Positions 35,704-45,633 of a stretch of 64,000 nt of DNA are shown here, piece by piece (position 1 is the stretch's first letter; every line of letters starts with the position of its first letter). The notes under the pieces are model-generated. The model saw only the letters and a program-made list of their open reading frames with translations, did no database searches and was not told the origin of the DNA. The stretch lies in assembly GCA_963768025.1 (NCBI GenBank), contig CAVYGM010000035.1:62001-126000 (forward strand), in the 5' to 3' direction. The position numbers and the translations under genes are program-made. Source of the stretch: CAVYGM01 sp963768025. Lineage in GTDB: Bacteria; Bacteroidota; Bacteroidia; Cytophagales; Spirosomataceae.

Positions 35704-37215
35704 ATGAATGGTTCCTTCGTCCTGGCGGTAGATCAGGGTACCAGCAGTACCAAAACGGTCCTATTCAACGAAAAGGGCGAGGCGGTAGCCAAAGGTACCG
35801 AGCCCCTTCGTACCCACTACCTGGCCGATGGTTTCGTAGAGCAGGACCCACAAGAGATTTATGAAAATGTACTGCAATCGGTAAAGAAATGCCTGGCAGA
35901 TTTCCAGTCCCAGGGCGGCGACCTGGCCGACATCAAATCCTGCGGCATCTCCAACCAACGGGAAACCTTCGTGCTGTGGGATCGAGCGGGTAAGCCTCTG
36001 CACAATGCCGTGGTGTGGCAATGCAAGCGCTCTACCGAAGTTTGCGAAAGGCTCAGGATAAATGGGTTGTCCCAAAAAATAAAAGAGAAGACCGGCTTGC
36101 TGCTTGATCCCTACTTTTCGGGTACCAAGGTGATCTGGCTATTTGAAAATAACCCCGAAATCAGAACAGCGATAGAGGCTGGTGACGCTTTTTTTGGGAC
36201 GGTGGATACCTGGCTTCTGTATAAATTGACTGGTGGAAAGTGCTACGCTACTGACCATACCAACGCCTCACGTACCCTGTTTTTCAACCTGCATACCCTC
36301 GGATGGGATCAGGAACTGCTGTCTGTTTTTGGCTTGACGGGTCTGCAATTACCCACCATACAGCCCTCTTCCTCCGATTTTGGTACCACTACCTTCAACG
36401 GGCTTTTTGCAGAAGAACTCCCCATTACGGCCCTGGTCGGCGATTCGCACGCCGCCGCCTTTGGGGAAGGGTGCTTCTCGACCGGCATCGCCAAGGCGAC
36501 CATGGGTACCGGTTCTTCCATCCTGATGACGATTGGCGATGCCCCCCGGTTCTCGGATCGCGGCATGGTCACGACCATTGGGTGGAGTACCGGCAATCAC
36601 GTGGAGTATGCTTTGGAAGGGGTGATCGTTACCTGTGGGGCCACGATCGAATGGCTAAAAAACAACCTCGGTTTGTTTGCCGACAGCCGCGAAACCGAAG
36701 CCATGGCTCTTTCGGTGCCGGATACCGGCGGGGTCTATTTTGTGCCGGCTTTCAGCGGGCTGGGCGCGCCCTATTGGGACATGAACCGCAAAGCCTCCAT
36801 CACCGGCATGACGTTTGGCACCCATAAAAACCACCTCGTAAGGGCGGCCTTAGAATCCATTCCTTTTCAAATCACGGATGTGATCATAGCCATGGAAGGC
36901 GACACGGGCATTCAGCTGGAAGCACTAAAAGTGGACGGCGGCCTGACCTCCAACCAGTTTGTGATGCAGCTATTGGCCAATCTGCTCGATAAACCGGTGG
37001 TCAATCTGGGTTTGGCGGAGGTATCGGCCCTGGGTGCCGCCTACCTGTCGGGGCTGGCTTCGGGAGTGTATCCGGATATTGCCTATTTGGGTACCCTCCA
37101 CGCTACCACCTCTCAGGTGACGACTGCCAAACGAAGCCAGGGAGCTTGCAAAAGTAAACTACCAGGGCTGGCTCGAAACCATTGGGTAATATCGGAAGGA
37201 GTTTACCTTACTTAG
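35704..37215 (+). CDS. FGGY-family carbohydrate kinase, glycerol-kinase-like
   Basis: A kinase of about 495-503 residues with both FGGY actin-like lobes: SFVLAVDQGTSSTKTVLF (ATP loop 1), ISNQRETFVLWDRAG, DPYFSGTKVIWL, HTNASRTLFFNLHTLGW, then LVGDSHAAAFGEGCF, MGTGSSILMTIG, FVPAFSGLGAPYWD and LKVDGGLTSNQFVMQLLA. Sequence is closest to glycerol kinases, but FGGY kinases with this look also phosphorylate ketopentoses, so the substrate is open. Near 37130 the natural C-terminus (ELAKVNYQGWLETIG, stop at 37187-37189) is in another frame, so one base is probably missing or extra. Its promoter shares a motif with the DeoR-controlled cluster at 44.6 kb; it may supply that cluster's missing kinase. Confidence 0.9.
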   Translation: MNGSFVLAVDQGTSSTKTVLFNEKGEAVAKGTEPLRTHYLADGFVEQDPQEIYENVLQSVKKCLADFQSQGGDLADIKSCGISNQRETFVLWDRAGKPLHNAVVWQCKRSTEVCERLRINGLSQKIKEKTGLLLDPYFSGTKVIWLFENNPEIRTAIEAGDAFFGTVDTWLLYKLTGGKCYATDHTNASRTLFFNLHTLGWDQELLSVFGLTGLQLPTIQPSSSDFGTTTFNGLFAEELPITALVGDSHAAAFGEGCFSTGIAKATMGTGSSILMTIGDAPRFSDRGMVTTIGWSTGNHVEYALEGVIVTCGATIEWLKNNLGLFADSRETEAMALSVPDTGGVYFVPAFSGLGAPYWDMNRKASITGMTFGTHKNHLVRAALESIPFQITDVIIAMEGDTGIQLEALKVDGGLTSNQFVMQLLANLLDKPVVNLGLAEVSALGAAYLSGLASGVYPDIAYLGTLHATTSQVTTAKRSQGACKSKLPGLARNHWVISEGVYLT

Positions 37216-37263
37216 GTTGGAAAGGGCTTAATCATAAAAAACATATTGTATCAAAAAATTAGC

Positions 37264-37336
37264 ACAATTGTCAGTCAGAGCGGAGTCGAAGACAGTCCAT
37301 ATGGAGGTCTTCGACTCCGCTCTGACTGACAATTGT
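37264..37336. repeat. Perfect 30-bp inverted repeat (hairpin)
   Basis: The 30-bp arm 37264-37293 is an exact inverted copy of 37307-37336, with a 13-bp spacer that itself holds the palindrome TCCATATGGA. The arms contain GTCAGTCAGAGCGGAGTCGA. It lies downstream of the FGGY kinase and upstream of GH127. No T-run follows, so a simple terminator is unlikely; a mobile hairpin, RNA-processing site or protein-binding cruciform is possible. Confidence 0.9.
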
Positions 37337-37468
37337 CTTCGACTACCGGGCGACCCGTACGATCTAACTGACATATACCTTAAAACATCAATTTCTTATT
37401 TAAAAATAATGATCAGTAATTTTCATAAAAATGCCCTGTAATTTTAGATAAGCAAAAAGTAATCCATC

Positions 37469-39496
37469 ATGAAGCATACCCCAACCCCCATACTCCTGCT
37501 TGCCCTAACGCTGGTATCAGTAGGTACCCTGGCGCAGGACAGAGCCCTGGTCAATACTTCCAAAAGCGGCTATGCCAAACTGCACGGCCTCGATATGGAT
37601 GCCGTCCAATGGACGCAGGGTTTTTGGGCGGACCGATTTGAGGTTTGCAAAAACAACATGGTTCCTACGCTCTGGAAAGTGTACACCGACCCGGAGCTTA
37701 GCCATTCGTTCCGCAACTTCGAGATTGCCGCGGGTGTGGAAACCGGGAACTTCAAAGGGCCTTCCTTTCACGATGGCGATTTTTACAAAACCTTCGAAGC
37801 CGTGGCCAGTATGTACGCCGTTTCCAAGGATAAAAAGCTGGATGAATTGATGGATCATGCCATCGCCGTGATCGCCAAAGCGCAACGGGCCGACGGGTAC
37901 ATCTACACCAAAGAAATTATCCTGCAAAAACAGAAGGGAGAAGCCCGGCTATTTGATAACCGGCTGAGTTTTGAAGCCTATAATTTTGGGCACCTCATGA
38001 CCGCCGCCTGCGTGCATTACCGGGCTACTGGAAAAACCTCATTGCTTGATGTTGCAAAAAAAGCCGCCGATTTTCTCATTGGCTTCTACGCCTCAGCTAC
38101 TCCCGAGCAGTCACGCAATGCCATTTGTCCGTCGCACTACATGGGGTTGTCGGAGCTGTACCGGGCCACCCATGAGGCTAAGTACCTTACCCTGGTCAGG
38201 CATCTGGTAGCCATCAAAGGGGCCACCGAAGGTACCGACGATAACCAGGACCGAATTCCGTTTCTGGAACAAACCAAGGTGATGGGCCACGCCGTGCGAG
38301 CCAACTACCTGTACGCGGGCGTAGCCGACGTATACGCCGAAACGGGCGATGCCGCCCTGCTCACCCAGCTCAACCGGATGTGGGACGACCTCACCCAACA
38401 CAAAATGTACGTGACCGGCGGCTGCGGCTCGCTCTACGACGGGGTGTCGCCCGACGGGACTTCGTACAAGCCCGATGAGGTGCAGAAAATACATCAGGCC
38501 TACGGCCGCGATTACCAGCTGCCCAACTTTACGGCCCACAACGAAACCTGCGCCAACATCGGCAACGTACTCTGGAACTGGCGAATGCTTCAGATCACGG
38601 GAGACGCCAAATACGCCGATGTGATGGAGCTGGCTTTGTACAACAGTGTGTTGTCGGGGATCAATATTCCGGGTGACAAGTTTTTGTATACCAATCCCCT
38701 GGCGTATTCGGCCGCGCTTCCGTTTCAGCAGCGGTGGTCCAAGGAACGGCAGGGCTACATTTCCAAATCCAACTGTTGCCCGCCCAATACTGTCCGGACC
38801 ATTGCGGAGGTAAGTCAGTATGCGTATAGCCTATCCGGTGAAGGGGTCTATTTCAATTTGTACGGAGGGACTACCCTGGACACAAAATTTAAAAATGGGA
38901 ACCTCAAACTCCGCCAAACCACCGACTACCCCTGGGACGGGAAAATAACCATTCAGATCGCCGAAGCTCCGGCAGATCCCTTCGGTCTTTTCCTCCGGAT
39001 TCCGGGCTGGTGTACCTCCGCCCGACTCACGCTCAATGGGAAAGTTCAGACCCTGGAACTGACACCAGGTACCTACGCCCGTTTGCAGAAAAACTTCAAA
39101 GCCGGGGACGTGGTGGAACTGGAATTACCCATGCCCGTTCAGTTGATCGAGTCAAATCCTTTGGTAGAAGAAACCCGCAACCAGGTAGCCGTAAAGCGCG
39201 GACCGGTGGTGTACTGCCTCGAATCCATTGACCTACCCAAGGGCCGGACGATTTTTGACGTCGCCATCGAAATTGAAAACAAGTTAAAACCGGCCAAAAT
39301 CAGCATCGAAAACAGCCCGGTGACGGTGTTGCGGGGCGAAGGGGTACTGGTAGATACGGCGGGTTGGGATAAGAAACTGTACCGACCCATCACGGGCAAA
39401 TCGGACAAAAAGGTACCTATCCAGTTGGTACCCTACTACGCCTGGGGCAACCGCGGCTCTACCGATATGTCGGTGTGGCTGGCTTTGGCAAGGTAG
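37469..39496 (+). CDS. Glycoside hydrolase family 127 (beta-L-arabinofuranosidase-type)
   Basis: A 675-residue exported enzyme (signal MKHTPTPILLLALTLVSVGT) with an alpha/alpha-barrel followed by beta-sandwich domains. The zinc/catalytic set known from the Bifidobacterium enzyme HypBA1 is present: Glu and Cys in FTAHNETCANIGN and the Cys pair in SKSNCCPPNTVRTIAE. GH127 enzymes remove beta-L-arabinofuranosyl residues using a cysteine nucleophile, and release L-arabinose in the periplasm. The frame is intact. Downstream sugar genes (isomerase, kinase, transketolase) could process a pentose released this way. Other DUF1680 members act on different sugars, so the substrate remains a family-level inference. 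Confidence 0.93.
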   Translation: MKHTPTPILLLALTLVSVGTLAQDRALVNTSKSGYAKLHGLDMDAVQWTQGFWADRFEVCKNNMVPTLWKVYTDPELSHSFRNFEIAAGVETGNFKGPSFHDGDFYKTFEAVASMYAVSKDKKLDELMDHAIAVIAKAQRADGYIYTKEIILQKQKGEARLFDNRLSFEAYNFGHLMTAACVHYRATGKTSLLDVAKKAADFLIGFYASATPEQSRNAICPSHYMGLSELYRATHEAKYLTLVRHLVAIKGATEGTDDNQDRIPFLEQTKVMGHAVRANYLYAGVADVYAETGDAALLTQLNRMWDDLTQHKMYVTGGCGSLYDGVSPDGTSYKPDEVQKIHQAYGRDYQLPNFTAHNETCANIGNVLWNWRMLQITGDAKYADVMELALYNSVLSGINIPGDKFLYTNPLAYSAALPFQQRWSKERQGYISKSNCCPPNTVRTIAEVSQYAYSLSGEGVYFNLYGGTTLDTKFKNGNLKLRQTTDYPWDGKITIQIAEAPADPFGLFLRIPGWCTSARLTLNGKVQTLELTPGTYARLQKNFKAGDVVELELPMPVQLIESNPLVEETRNQVAVKRGPVVYCLESIDLPKGRTIFDVAIEIENKLKPAKISIENSPVTVLRGEGVLVDTAGWDKKLYRPITGKSDKKVPIQLVPYYAWGNRGSTDMSVWLALAR

Positions 39497-39635
39497 AATG
39501 GTAAAGATATAGCAGCTGGACGGGTAGGAGGTACCTTAAGCCAAAACTCCCCCCGATAACATTCCTGCCCGCTGCCTTGATTTTTGGGGAGTTATCGGTA
39601 TTTTGCGGATAGGTACCTCAACTCCGCTATCCCCC

Positions 39636-42600
39636 ATGACCAAAACCCACCGCATCTTTCTGGCGTCTTCCAATGAGTTGTGCGAGGAACGTTTGAAACT
39701 TTTGCGATTTTCATCAACCGCGAAAACAAGCGATTGGCCAACAAAAATACGTTTCTGCACCTGGAAGTGTGGGAGGATATGGACGATGCCTTCAACACCA
39801 CCTGCAAGCAGGAAGACTACAACGAGTACCTCCGAAAATGCCAGCTCTGCGTGGTGCTTTTCTGGACGAAGGTAGGGAAGTACACCAACCAGGAGTTTGA
39901 TCTGGCCTACCAACTTTTTAAAGATACCGCCTGGCCGCGGGTCTATGTCTACGAGAAAACCGCCGCGGCGCCCCGTGACCCGAAAGAATGGGAGGCCGAT
40001 AGTAAAGAGGCCTTTTTGGAAAAAATACAACCTCTGGGCCAGGAGCAGTTTCAAAGTACCTTCGCGAATTTTGCTGAGTTGGAAAACAGGTTCAAGCGCA
40101 GCCTGGATGATCTGTTTGCCAACGGTATCCTGACCTACGGTGATCCGGCCGCTCTCCTCAGCCCGAAGGGCGTAGACAACCCCAACGTCTTCATCGGCCG
40201 GGAGGAGGAGCTGAAACTGATCCGCGAACGGCTCAATGACTGCGGTAAACTGATGCTTATCAACGCCGAAGGCGGGATTGGTAAAACTACCCTGGCGGCC
40301 CGCTACTGGAACGAAAGCCTGTACGAGTACAAGCACAACGCCTGGCTGTTTTGCGAAAATGGCATTGTGAATGCCCTCAAAGACCTGGCTCCCGAACTAA
40401 ATGTGGATTTGACGGGCCTGGACGAAGCCCAGCAATTGGCTGCCCTTCGACACGCCCTCAAAAAAGTACACGACGATTTTCTGCTGGTGCTCGACAATGC
40501 GAATGATGCCGACGACATTCGGGTATTTAAGCAGGAGTTTGCGGGCTTCCACTGGCACGTCCTCATCACGAGCCGCTGCCAGGGTGTACTGGAAAAGGAG
40601 CAGGAGCTACCCATTACGCACCTGCCGCCGCCACTGGCCAAAGAGCTTTTTGAAAAGTACTACCGGGAAGATAGCCCCGACTTTGACGCCCTACTCGACC
40701 GCCTCCTGGAAGCCATCCGCTACCACACGCTGCTGGTGGAGCTGTTTTCCAAAAACCTGAAAGAAGCCTCCGAGTTGGGCATGACGCTGAGTACCTTCCT
40801 GCAAAAACTGGAAACCGAAGGCCTGTACCTGGGCGAAGGTAGCTTCGAAATCCAGACGCCCTACACCGGTTTTGTGCAAAAACCAGCTGCGAATACGGAC
40901 GAGATCCTGGACATCCTCTACGATTTCTCGACCCTGAGCGAGGCCCAAAGGTACCTACTGGTAAACCTGGCCCTGCTGCCGGCGGAAAACTACACCCTCC
41001 TGTTTTTGATAGATGTGATGGCTCCCGAGGACACAAAAGCCTTCCGGGCCACCGTGAAAAGCCTCTACCAGAAAGGCTGGCTGAGTGGCGCGGAGAAAAC
41101 CTACCGCCTCAGCCCGGTGGTGCAGGGGCTGGTATTGAAAAAAAACCAGGCAACCCTCCCCGCCGACGCCGAAGCGCTGCTAAGCCGCCTGGCTGAGAAA
41201 ATGGAGAACGACGGAGCTAATTTTACACATCTCCGCCTACCCGAAGCCGCTCCCTTCGCCCGTTTGGCAAGTACCCTTACCCAACACCTGTTGCAAGCGC
41301 CTACCTACGAACTGGCTGCTCTTAACTTTAACGCCGGTATCTACTTTGAAAATACGGGAGATGTGGTGCAGGCGAAACAGGCGTTTGAAAAGTATGGCGA
41401 AATCAGTGCGGCCATTGGTCATGTTGAAAGAGTTGCCATTTCCTATCGAAACTCGGGAGTATCTACGAGGCCACCGGGGACTGGAAGAACGCCTGGAAAA
41501 TTATCAGGAATACAATCGGATTAGTCAAGGAAATCTACCAAAGCAGCCCCGAGAACCTGTCCTACAAAAACGGGCTGGCCATTTCCTATGGAAAACTCGG
41601 GGGCATCTACGAGGCCACCGGGGACTGGAAGAACGCCCTGGAAAATTATCAGCAGCAACTCCGTATTTTCAAAGAAATCTACCAAAGCAGCCCCGAGAAC
41701 CTGAACTACAAAAACGGGCTGGCCATTTCCTATGCAAAACTCGGGGGCATCTACGAGGCCACCGGGGACTGGAAGAACGCCCTGGAAAATTATCAGGAAG
41801 ATTTCAGAATTACGAAGGAAATCTACCAAAGCAGCCCCGAGAACCTGAACTACAAAAACGGGCTGGCCATTTCCTATGAGAACCTCGGCAATATTTACAA
41901 GGCCACCGGGGACTGGAAGAACGCCCTGGAAAATTATCAGGAATGCAATCGGATTAGAAAAGAAATCTACCAAAGCAGCCCCGAGAACCTGAACTACAAA
42001 AACGGGCTGGCCATTTCCTATGAAAAACTAGGGGGCATCTACGAGGCCACCGGGGACTGGAAGAACGCCCTGGAAAATTATCAGGAATACAATCCGGTAT
42101 TGTCAAAGAAATCTACCAAAGCAGCCCCGAGAACCTGCACTACAAAAACGGGCTGGCCATTTCCTATGCAAAACTCGGGGGCATCTACGAGGCCACCGGG
42201 GACTGGAAGAACGCCCTGGAAAATTATCAGGAATAGCAATCCGGATTAGCAAAGAAATCTACCAAAGCAGCCCCGAGAACCTGAACTACAAAAACGGGCT
42301 GGCCATTTCCTATGAGAAACTCGGGGGCATCTACGAGGCCACCGGGGACTGGAAGAACGCCCTGGAAAATTATCAGGAATACAATCGGATTAGCAAAAGA
42401 AATCTACCAAAGCAGCCCCGAGAACCTGTACTACAAAAACGGACTGGCCATTTCCTATGAAAAACTCGGGGAATGTTATTTATCTGAAAAGGATGATCTC
42501 AATGCTCTAAATAGTTACGAACAAAGCCGCGCTTTGTCTCTTGAACTATGGGAAGCTACTCAGGGTCAAATCGTTTCCCTGGCCTTTACATTTGCCTTTG

Positions 42601-42809
42601 ATTGCTGGAAAATAACAGATATTGAAAAAAGATTAATCCTTGCAGGGGAATTTGATAAAAAAGATACTTCCCAAAAGATCAAACGATTAAAAGCCATGCG
42701 ACTGGAAGGACATAATGTCTTACAGCCTTTGGCGGAAGCCGGTAAATTAAATCAGGATCGACTTTGGTTATTTAACAAACTAGCCGACGAAACCTGGTAT
42801 GACTTTTAA
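39636..42809 (+). pseudogene. STAND NTPase, TIR/DUF4062-like N-terminus and TPR repeats (copy 1, several frameshifts)
   Basis: Domains in order: (1) residues ~1-125, a TIR/DUF4062-like alpha/beta effector region (HRIFLASSNELCEER, CQLCVVLFWTKVGKYTNQEF, AWPRVYVYEKT). (2) An NB-ARC-type ATPase, starting PNVFIGREEELKLIRERL, with Walker A NAEGGIGKTTLA, Walker B DDFLLVLDNAND and the sensor VLITSRCQG. (3) A winged-helix-like segment (LVNLALLPAENYTLLFL, LYQKGWLSGAEKTYRLSPVV). (4) A TPR array of 48-residue repeats at 41434-42466. (5) A short unique tail. Frame changes occur near 39690 and in several repeats; the 614-codon core is open. STAND proteins detect a trigger through the repeats, oligomerise on ATP and switch on the N-terminal effector, often for phage defence or cell death. 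A close paralogue is at 61891. Confidence 0.85.
41434..42466 (+). repeat. 144-bp tandem repeats encoding 48-residue TPR units
   Basis: Seven almost identical units begin near 41434, 41578, 41722, 41866, 42010, 42155 and 42300, followed by a diverging eighth. The unit encodes GIYEATGDWKNALENYQE, a short variable patch, KEIYQSSPENL and YKNGLAISY. Variation is concentrated in ~15 bases after ATTATCAG, where units 1, 5, 6 and 7 also gain one or two bases and lose frame. The 48-residue spacing is longer than the usual 34-residue TPR. Confidence 0.9.
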
Positions 42810-42823
42810 AACCAACCCCCACC

Positions 42824-44157
42824 TCATTTCAGCCACTCCCACCGCTTCGCCCAGTCCATCAGGTACTCCGCGCGGTAGCGGGCTATGGTTTTGGCTCCCT
42901 GTTGCGGGCCGAGGAAAAGGTCGGGCTCGGGGCGGTCGCCGTACCAGTGGTTTCCGGGTTTGAAGTCGTCCGGGCCTGGTTTTCCCGGCCAGGGGGCTAC
43001 GCTCACGTAGCGGCCGGTCTGCCCGTTCAACGCCGGTATATCGCTGGCCGTGGTGTAGGTACCCGTTTCGGCCTGCTTGGGGGAGTACCTTACGCCATAT
43101 ACTCCCTTGCCGAGGTAGTAGCCCGGCCACGATTGTCCCCGCTATGTTGAAAGTAAAACAGGCCGAATCTGGTGGAATATCGAGGGTAGGCCCTTTAAAT
43201 CTCCATTCCAGCACCGCGTAGGTGGCCACGGTATCGGCCGTGGTACTATTGCCTTCAAAAATTGTTCGGGAATTCCTATCAATCCGCGTAAAACTACCGC
43301 CCCAGCTTTCGCCCGTGGGGGTGTCGGGGTTGCCCTTCATCAGGTAGGCGAGCGAGGGCGTGTCGCCCATTTTCAGGTTCGCCCTTGTAGTAGTTGATAA
43401 AGTCCTTCCCCATGGCTCCCCGGCCCTGAATATAATTGCCGTAATAGCCCTTACCCGTCAGGTTTTTGGGAGATTCCGCATCCATAAACCAGCCGCGGTA
43501 GGTGGCATTGGCCTCAATCATCCACAGGTCGGGATGGTGCTCGGCCAGGTAGGTATAGGCATTGACACTCCATTTTTTGTTGGGGCCGCCAATCCAGTAC
43601 ACCCGAATCTTTTCCTTGATCTCGGGCGCATCGTGCAGCGCCTGCGCTACATCCTCAATCCCGCCCCACACGAGTACCCACAGGGGTTGGGTGCCCTGTT
43701 TTTTGGCGCAGCGAATGATCCAGTCGGAGCCTTCGGAAGCGGTAGAGAATCCCTTATAGGGCGCGGCGGGAATGCTGCCCTGTTTACAAACCTTGCGTAA
43801 GGCATCGGGCTCAGGAAAGCCGGAGGAGTGCTTTTTTAGTTGGGGCAGGTCTTTTTCGTAGAGATCAATCATATCCAGGATGTTTTGCTTGCGGCCGTCG
43901 CCAAAGGGCGAGGATACCAGCCCTTCGATCTGAAACCGGTCGGCGTACATCAGCAAATGAATCATGGATTGGAAATCGTCCGGGTCGGTGCCGCCAATAT
44001 CGGTGCTGATGAGGATACGCGGTTTGGTTTGGGCCAGGGCGGCGGTGTAGGCTTGTAATAAAATAAGCATACACACCAGGACTTTCCAGCCGATGTGGGG
44101 TACCTTGTAGGTATTTCGGAAGGAGTAACTAATCGATAGTCCAACAGGAGTATTCAT
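42824..44157 (-). pseudogene. DUF1593 (nucleoside-hydrolase-like) protein, copy A (frameshifts)
   Basis: An exported protein (signal within GWKVLVCMLILLQAYTAALA) whose first half is a nucleoside-hydrolase-like DUF1593 domain: ILISTDIGGTDPDDFQSMIH with the Asp cluster, IEGLVSSPFGDGRK, SEGSDWIIRCAKK, LWVLVWGGIEDVAQAL and IRVYWIGGPNKKW. The C-terminal part continues in other frames after breaks near 43380 and 43130 and ends WAKRWEWLK at 42824. I place the start at MNTPVGL (44157); an upstream ATG at 44184 is possible. It lies on the strand opposite to the sugar cluster, divergent from the DeoR regulator. Substrate unknown; relatives include the Saccharophagus Sde_0182 protein. Confidence 0.8.
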
Positions 44158-44657
44158 TGGATGAGGAGGTTTAACATTCTTCAATAAGCTTTATCAAACG
44201 GGCGTAAGTTGATCTACTAAGTAATTAATTTACACCTAAACCGCAATGACGCAAGGGGCGCTAAGACTCAAATGGTTCATTTTTAACTCTTTGCGACTTG
44301 TCGCTCCGGCGTACTGGTTTTTGCGTTGATTTTTTTGCCTAAGTACTTAGCCGTTCGAAGCCTTCATGGTTTGGAACATCCTGTCCTCCATTGGACTAGT
44401 CGAAACTTGCATTTTAAAGCAGGTAATTGCCAGCACCTACCCTCTTCGAATTAACCCGGTTCGAGGTAGAGGTCACCCTCCAAATATTTACTATTTGTTT
44501 TGTTTTACTTTCTTTTATTTTCGTATATTTGCCAAATAAAAATAAATAGTGCTTCCCTTTGACAAGATTTCTGCTCTGTTGACCAAGTTATGTTATTAAT
44601 TCTTTTTATCTTTTACTTTTAAAGATTATTTGCAAAAGGAATTAACGATATACTCAC
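44158..44657. other. Divergent regulatory region between DUF1593 copy A and deoR-type gene
   Basis: No gene is present in these 500 bp. The right end is strongly AT-rich and carries the predicted promoter at 44499-44531. I see no riboswitch-like or large hairpin structure. Confidence 0.4.
44499..44531 (+). promoter_or_regulatory. Promoter of the DeoR-type regulator gene
   Basis: TTTG (44499-44502) and TATATTTG (44524-44531) match the Bacteroidota TTTG / TAnnTTTG promoter with 21 bases between. Inside the spacer lies TTTTACTTTC, the same 10-mer seen before the FGGY kinase, which would fit a CTTTC-type DeoR-family operator and autoregulation. Confidence 0.6.
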
Positions 44658-45425
44658 ATGTTAGCAAATCAACGAAGGGAAAAGATATTAGAATTACTCA
44701 AAGAAGACGGTTCGGCTAAGGTGGTAGACCTGGCCCGCCTATTCAAAGTTACCGAAGTGACCATCCGGCAGGATCTGGACAAGCTGGAAAAAGACGGGTT
44801 GGTGGTGAAGGAACACGGAGGGGCTTTTTTGAAAAACGTGGAAGATCAGGTCCGAAACTTTTCACTGGCCAATCAGGAAAACCTTGACAAGAAGGAACTG
44901 ATCGCCACCAAATGCCTGGAATTTATCGAAAATGGGGATACCATTATTCTGGACTCCGGCTCTACTACCACCGAAATTGCCAAAAAGCTCGTGGGAGGCA
45001 ACCGGGTGCTGACGGTCATCACCAACGCCCTGAATATCGCCCTTATGCTGGGGGTGGAGACGGGGATTGAGGTAATTATGACCGGGGGAGAATTCAAGCC
45101 CCCGACCCTTTCGCTGACCGGTCAGAAGGCAGCGGACTTTTTCAAGGGCCTAAATGTGCAAAAACTGTTTCTGGCTACGGCCGGACTATCGCTGAAAGCG
45201 GGCCTAACCTACCCAAGCATCAGCGATCTGGTGGTAAAAAAGGCCATGATTGATGCCGCCGACACTACCTACCTCGTAGCGGACTCGACTAAAATAGGAA
45301 AAAGTGCCTTTGCCAGCCTGGGCGCCCTTTCGCTGATAGACTACATCATCACCGACGGGGGAATCCAGGAAAAGCACAAACAGCTTTTTCACGATAATGA
45401 GATTGAGCTGATCATTGCAGAATGA
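44658..45425 (+). CDS. DeoR/GlpR-family transcriptional regulator
   Basis: A 255-residue regulator. The N-terminal winged HTH carries the DeoR signature (RREKILELLKEDGSAKVVDL and FKVTEVTIRQDLDKLEKDGL), followed by the DeoR C-terminal sensor domain, a ribose-5-phosphate-isomerase-like fold (GDTIILDSGSTTTEIAKKL, VEVIMTGGEFKPPTLSLTG, TYLVADSTKIGK). Such regulators respond to phosphorylated sugars. Sitting at the head of the isomerase-transketolase-ABC cluster, it is the obvious local regulator, and shared CTTTC-like motifs suggest the kinase at 35704 may belong to its regulon. Confidence 0.93.
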   Translation: MLANQRREKILELLKEDGSAKVVDLARLFKVTEVTIRQDLDKLEKDGLVVKEHGGAFLKNVEDQVRNFSLANQENLDKKELIATKCLEFIENGDTIILDSGSTTTEIAKKLVGGNRVLTVITNALNIALMLGVETGIEVIMTGGEFKPPTLSLTGQKAADFFKGLNVQKLFLATAGLSLKAGLTYPSISDLVVKKAMIDAADTTYLVADSTKIGKSAFASLGALSLIDYIITDGGIQEKHKQLFHDNEIELIIAE

Positions 45426-45545
45426 AAAACTAATGGCTATTGGTTAGTAGTTATTTGCGGCCGCCGCTACGGTTCTTGTTTTATTTTCCTGATTATCAAT
45501 TTGTTATATAGGTTTAGTAAAATTTAGAGAGCTCTTACTTTAAAC

Positions 45546-45553
45546 TATTTTTG
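45546..45553 (+). promoter_or_regulatory. Possible promoter -7 box before the isomerase gene
   Basis: TATTTTTG fits TAnnTTTG and lies about 80 bp before the ATG at 45634. The preceding TTACTTTAAA resembles the TTTTACTTTC motif of the other two promoters. No clear -33 TTTG is present. Confidence 0.35.
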
Positions 45554-45633
45554 CGCTAGTACCTAGCCATAAAGGATCACTAATCAACCCTAATAACCAG
45601 TTTCCCAATAACCAATAAACCAATCCCCTACCT

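Noticed and set aside
35704..37215. Firm call as glycerol kinase (glpK)
   Set aside because: FGGY sequence is glycerol-kinase-like, but there is no glpF or glpD nearby and the promoter motif ties it to a pentose-type cluster, so only the family is claimed.
39536..40336. 266-codon open frame on the minus strand upstream of and within STAND copy 1
   Set aside because: Mirrors the coding strand of the STAND gene; the homologous position in copy 2 shows the same shadow, proving it is a by-product of codon use.
41434..42466. CRISPR-like array of regular repeats
   Set aside because: The 144-bp period is fully coding, encodes TPR-like helices, continues a STAND protein and lacks distinct repeat/spacer alternation or cas genes.
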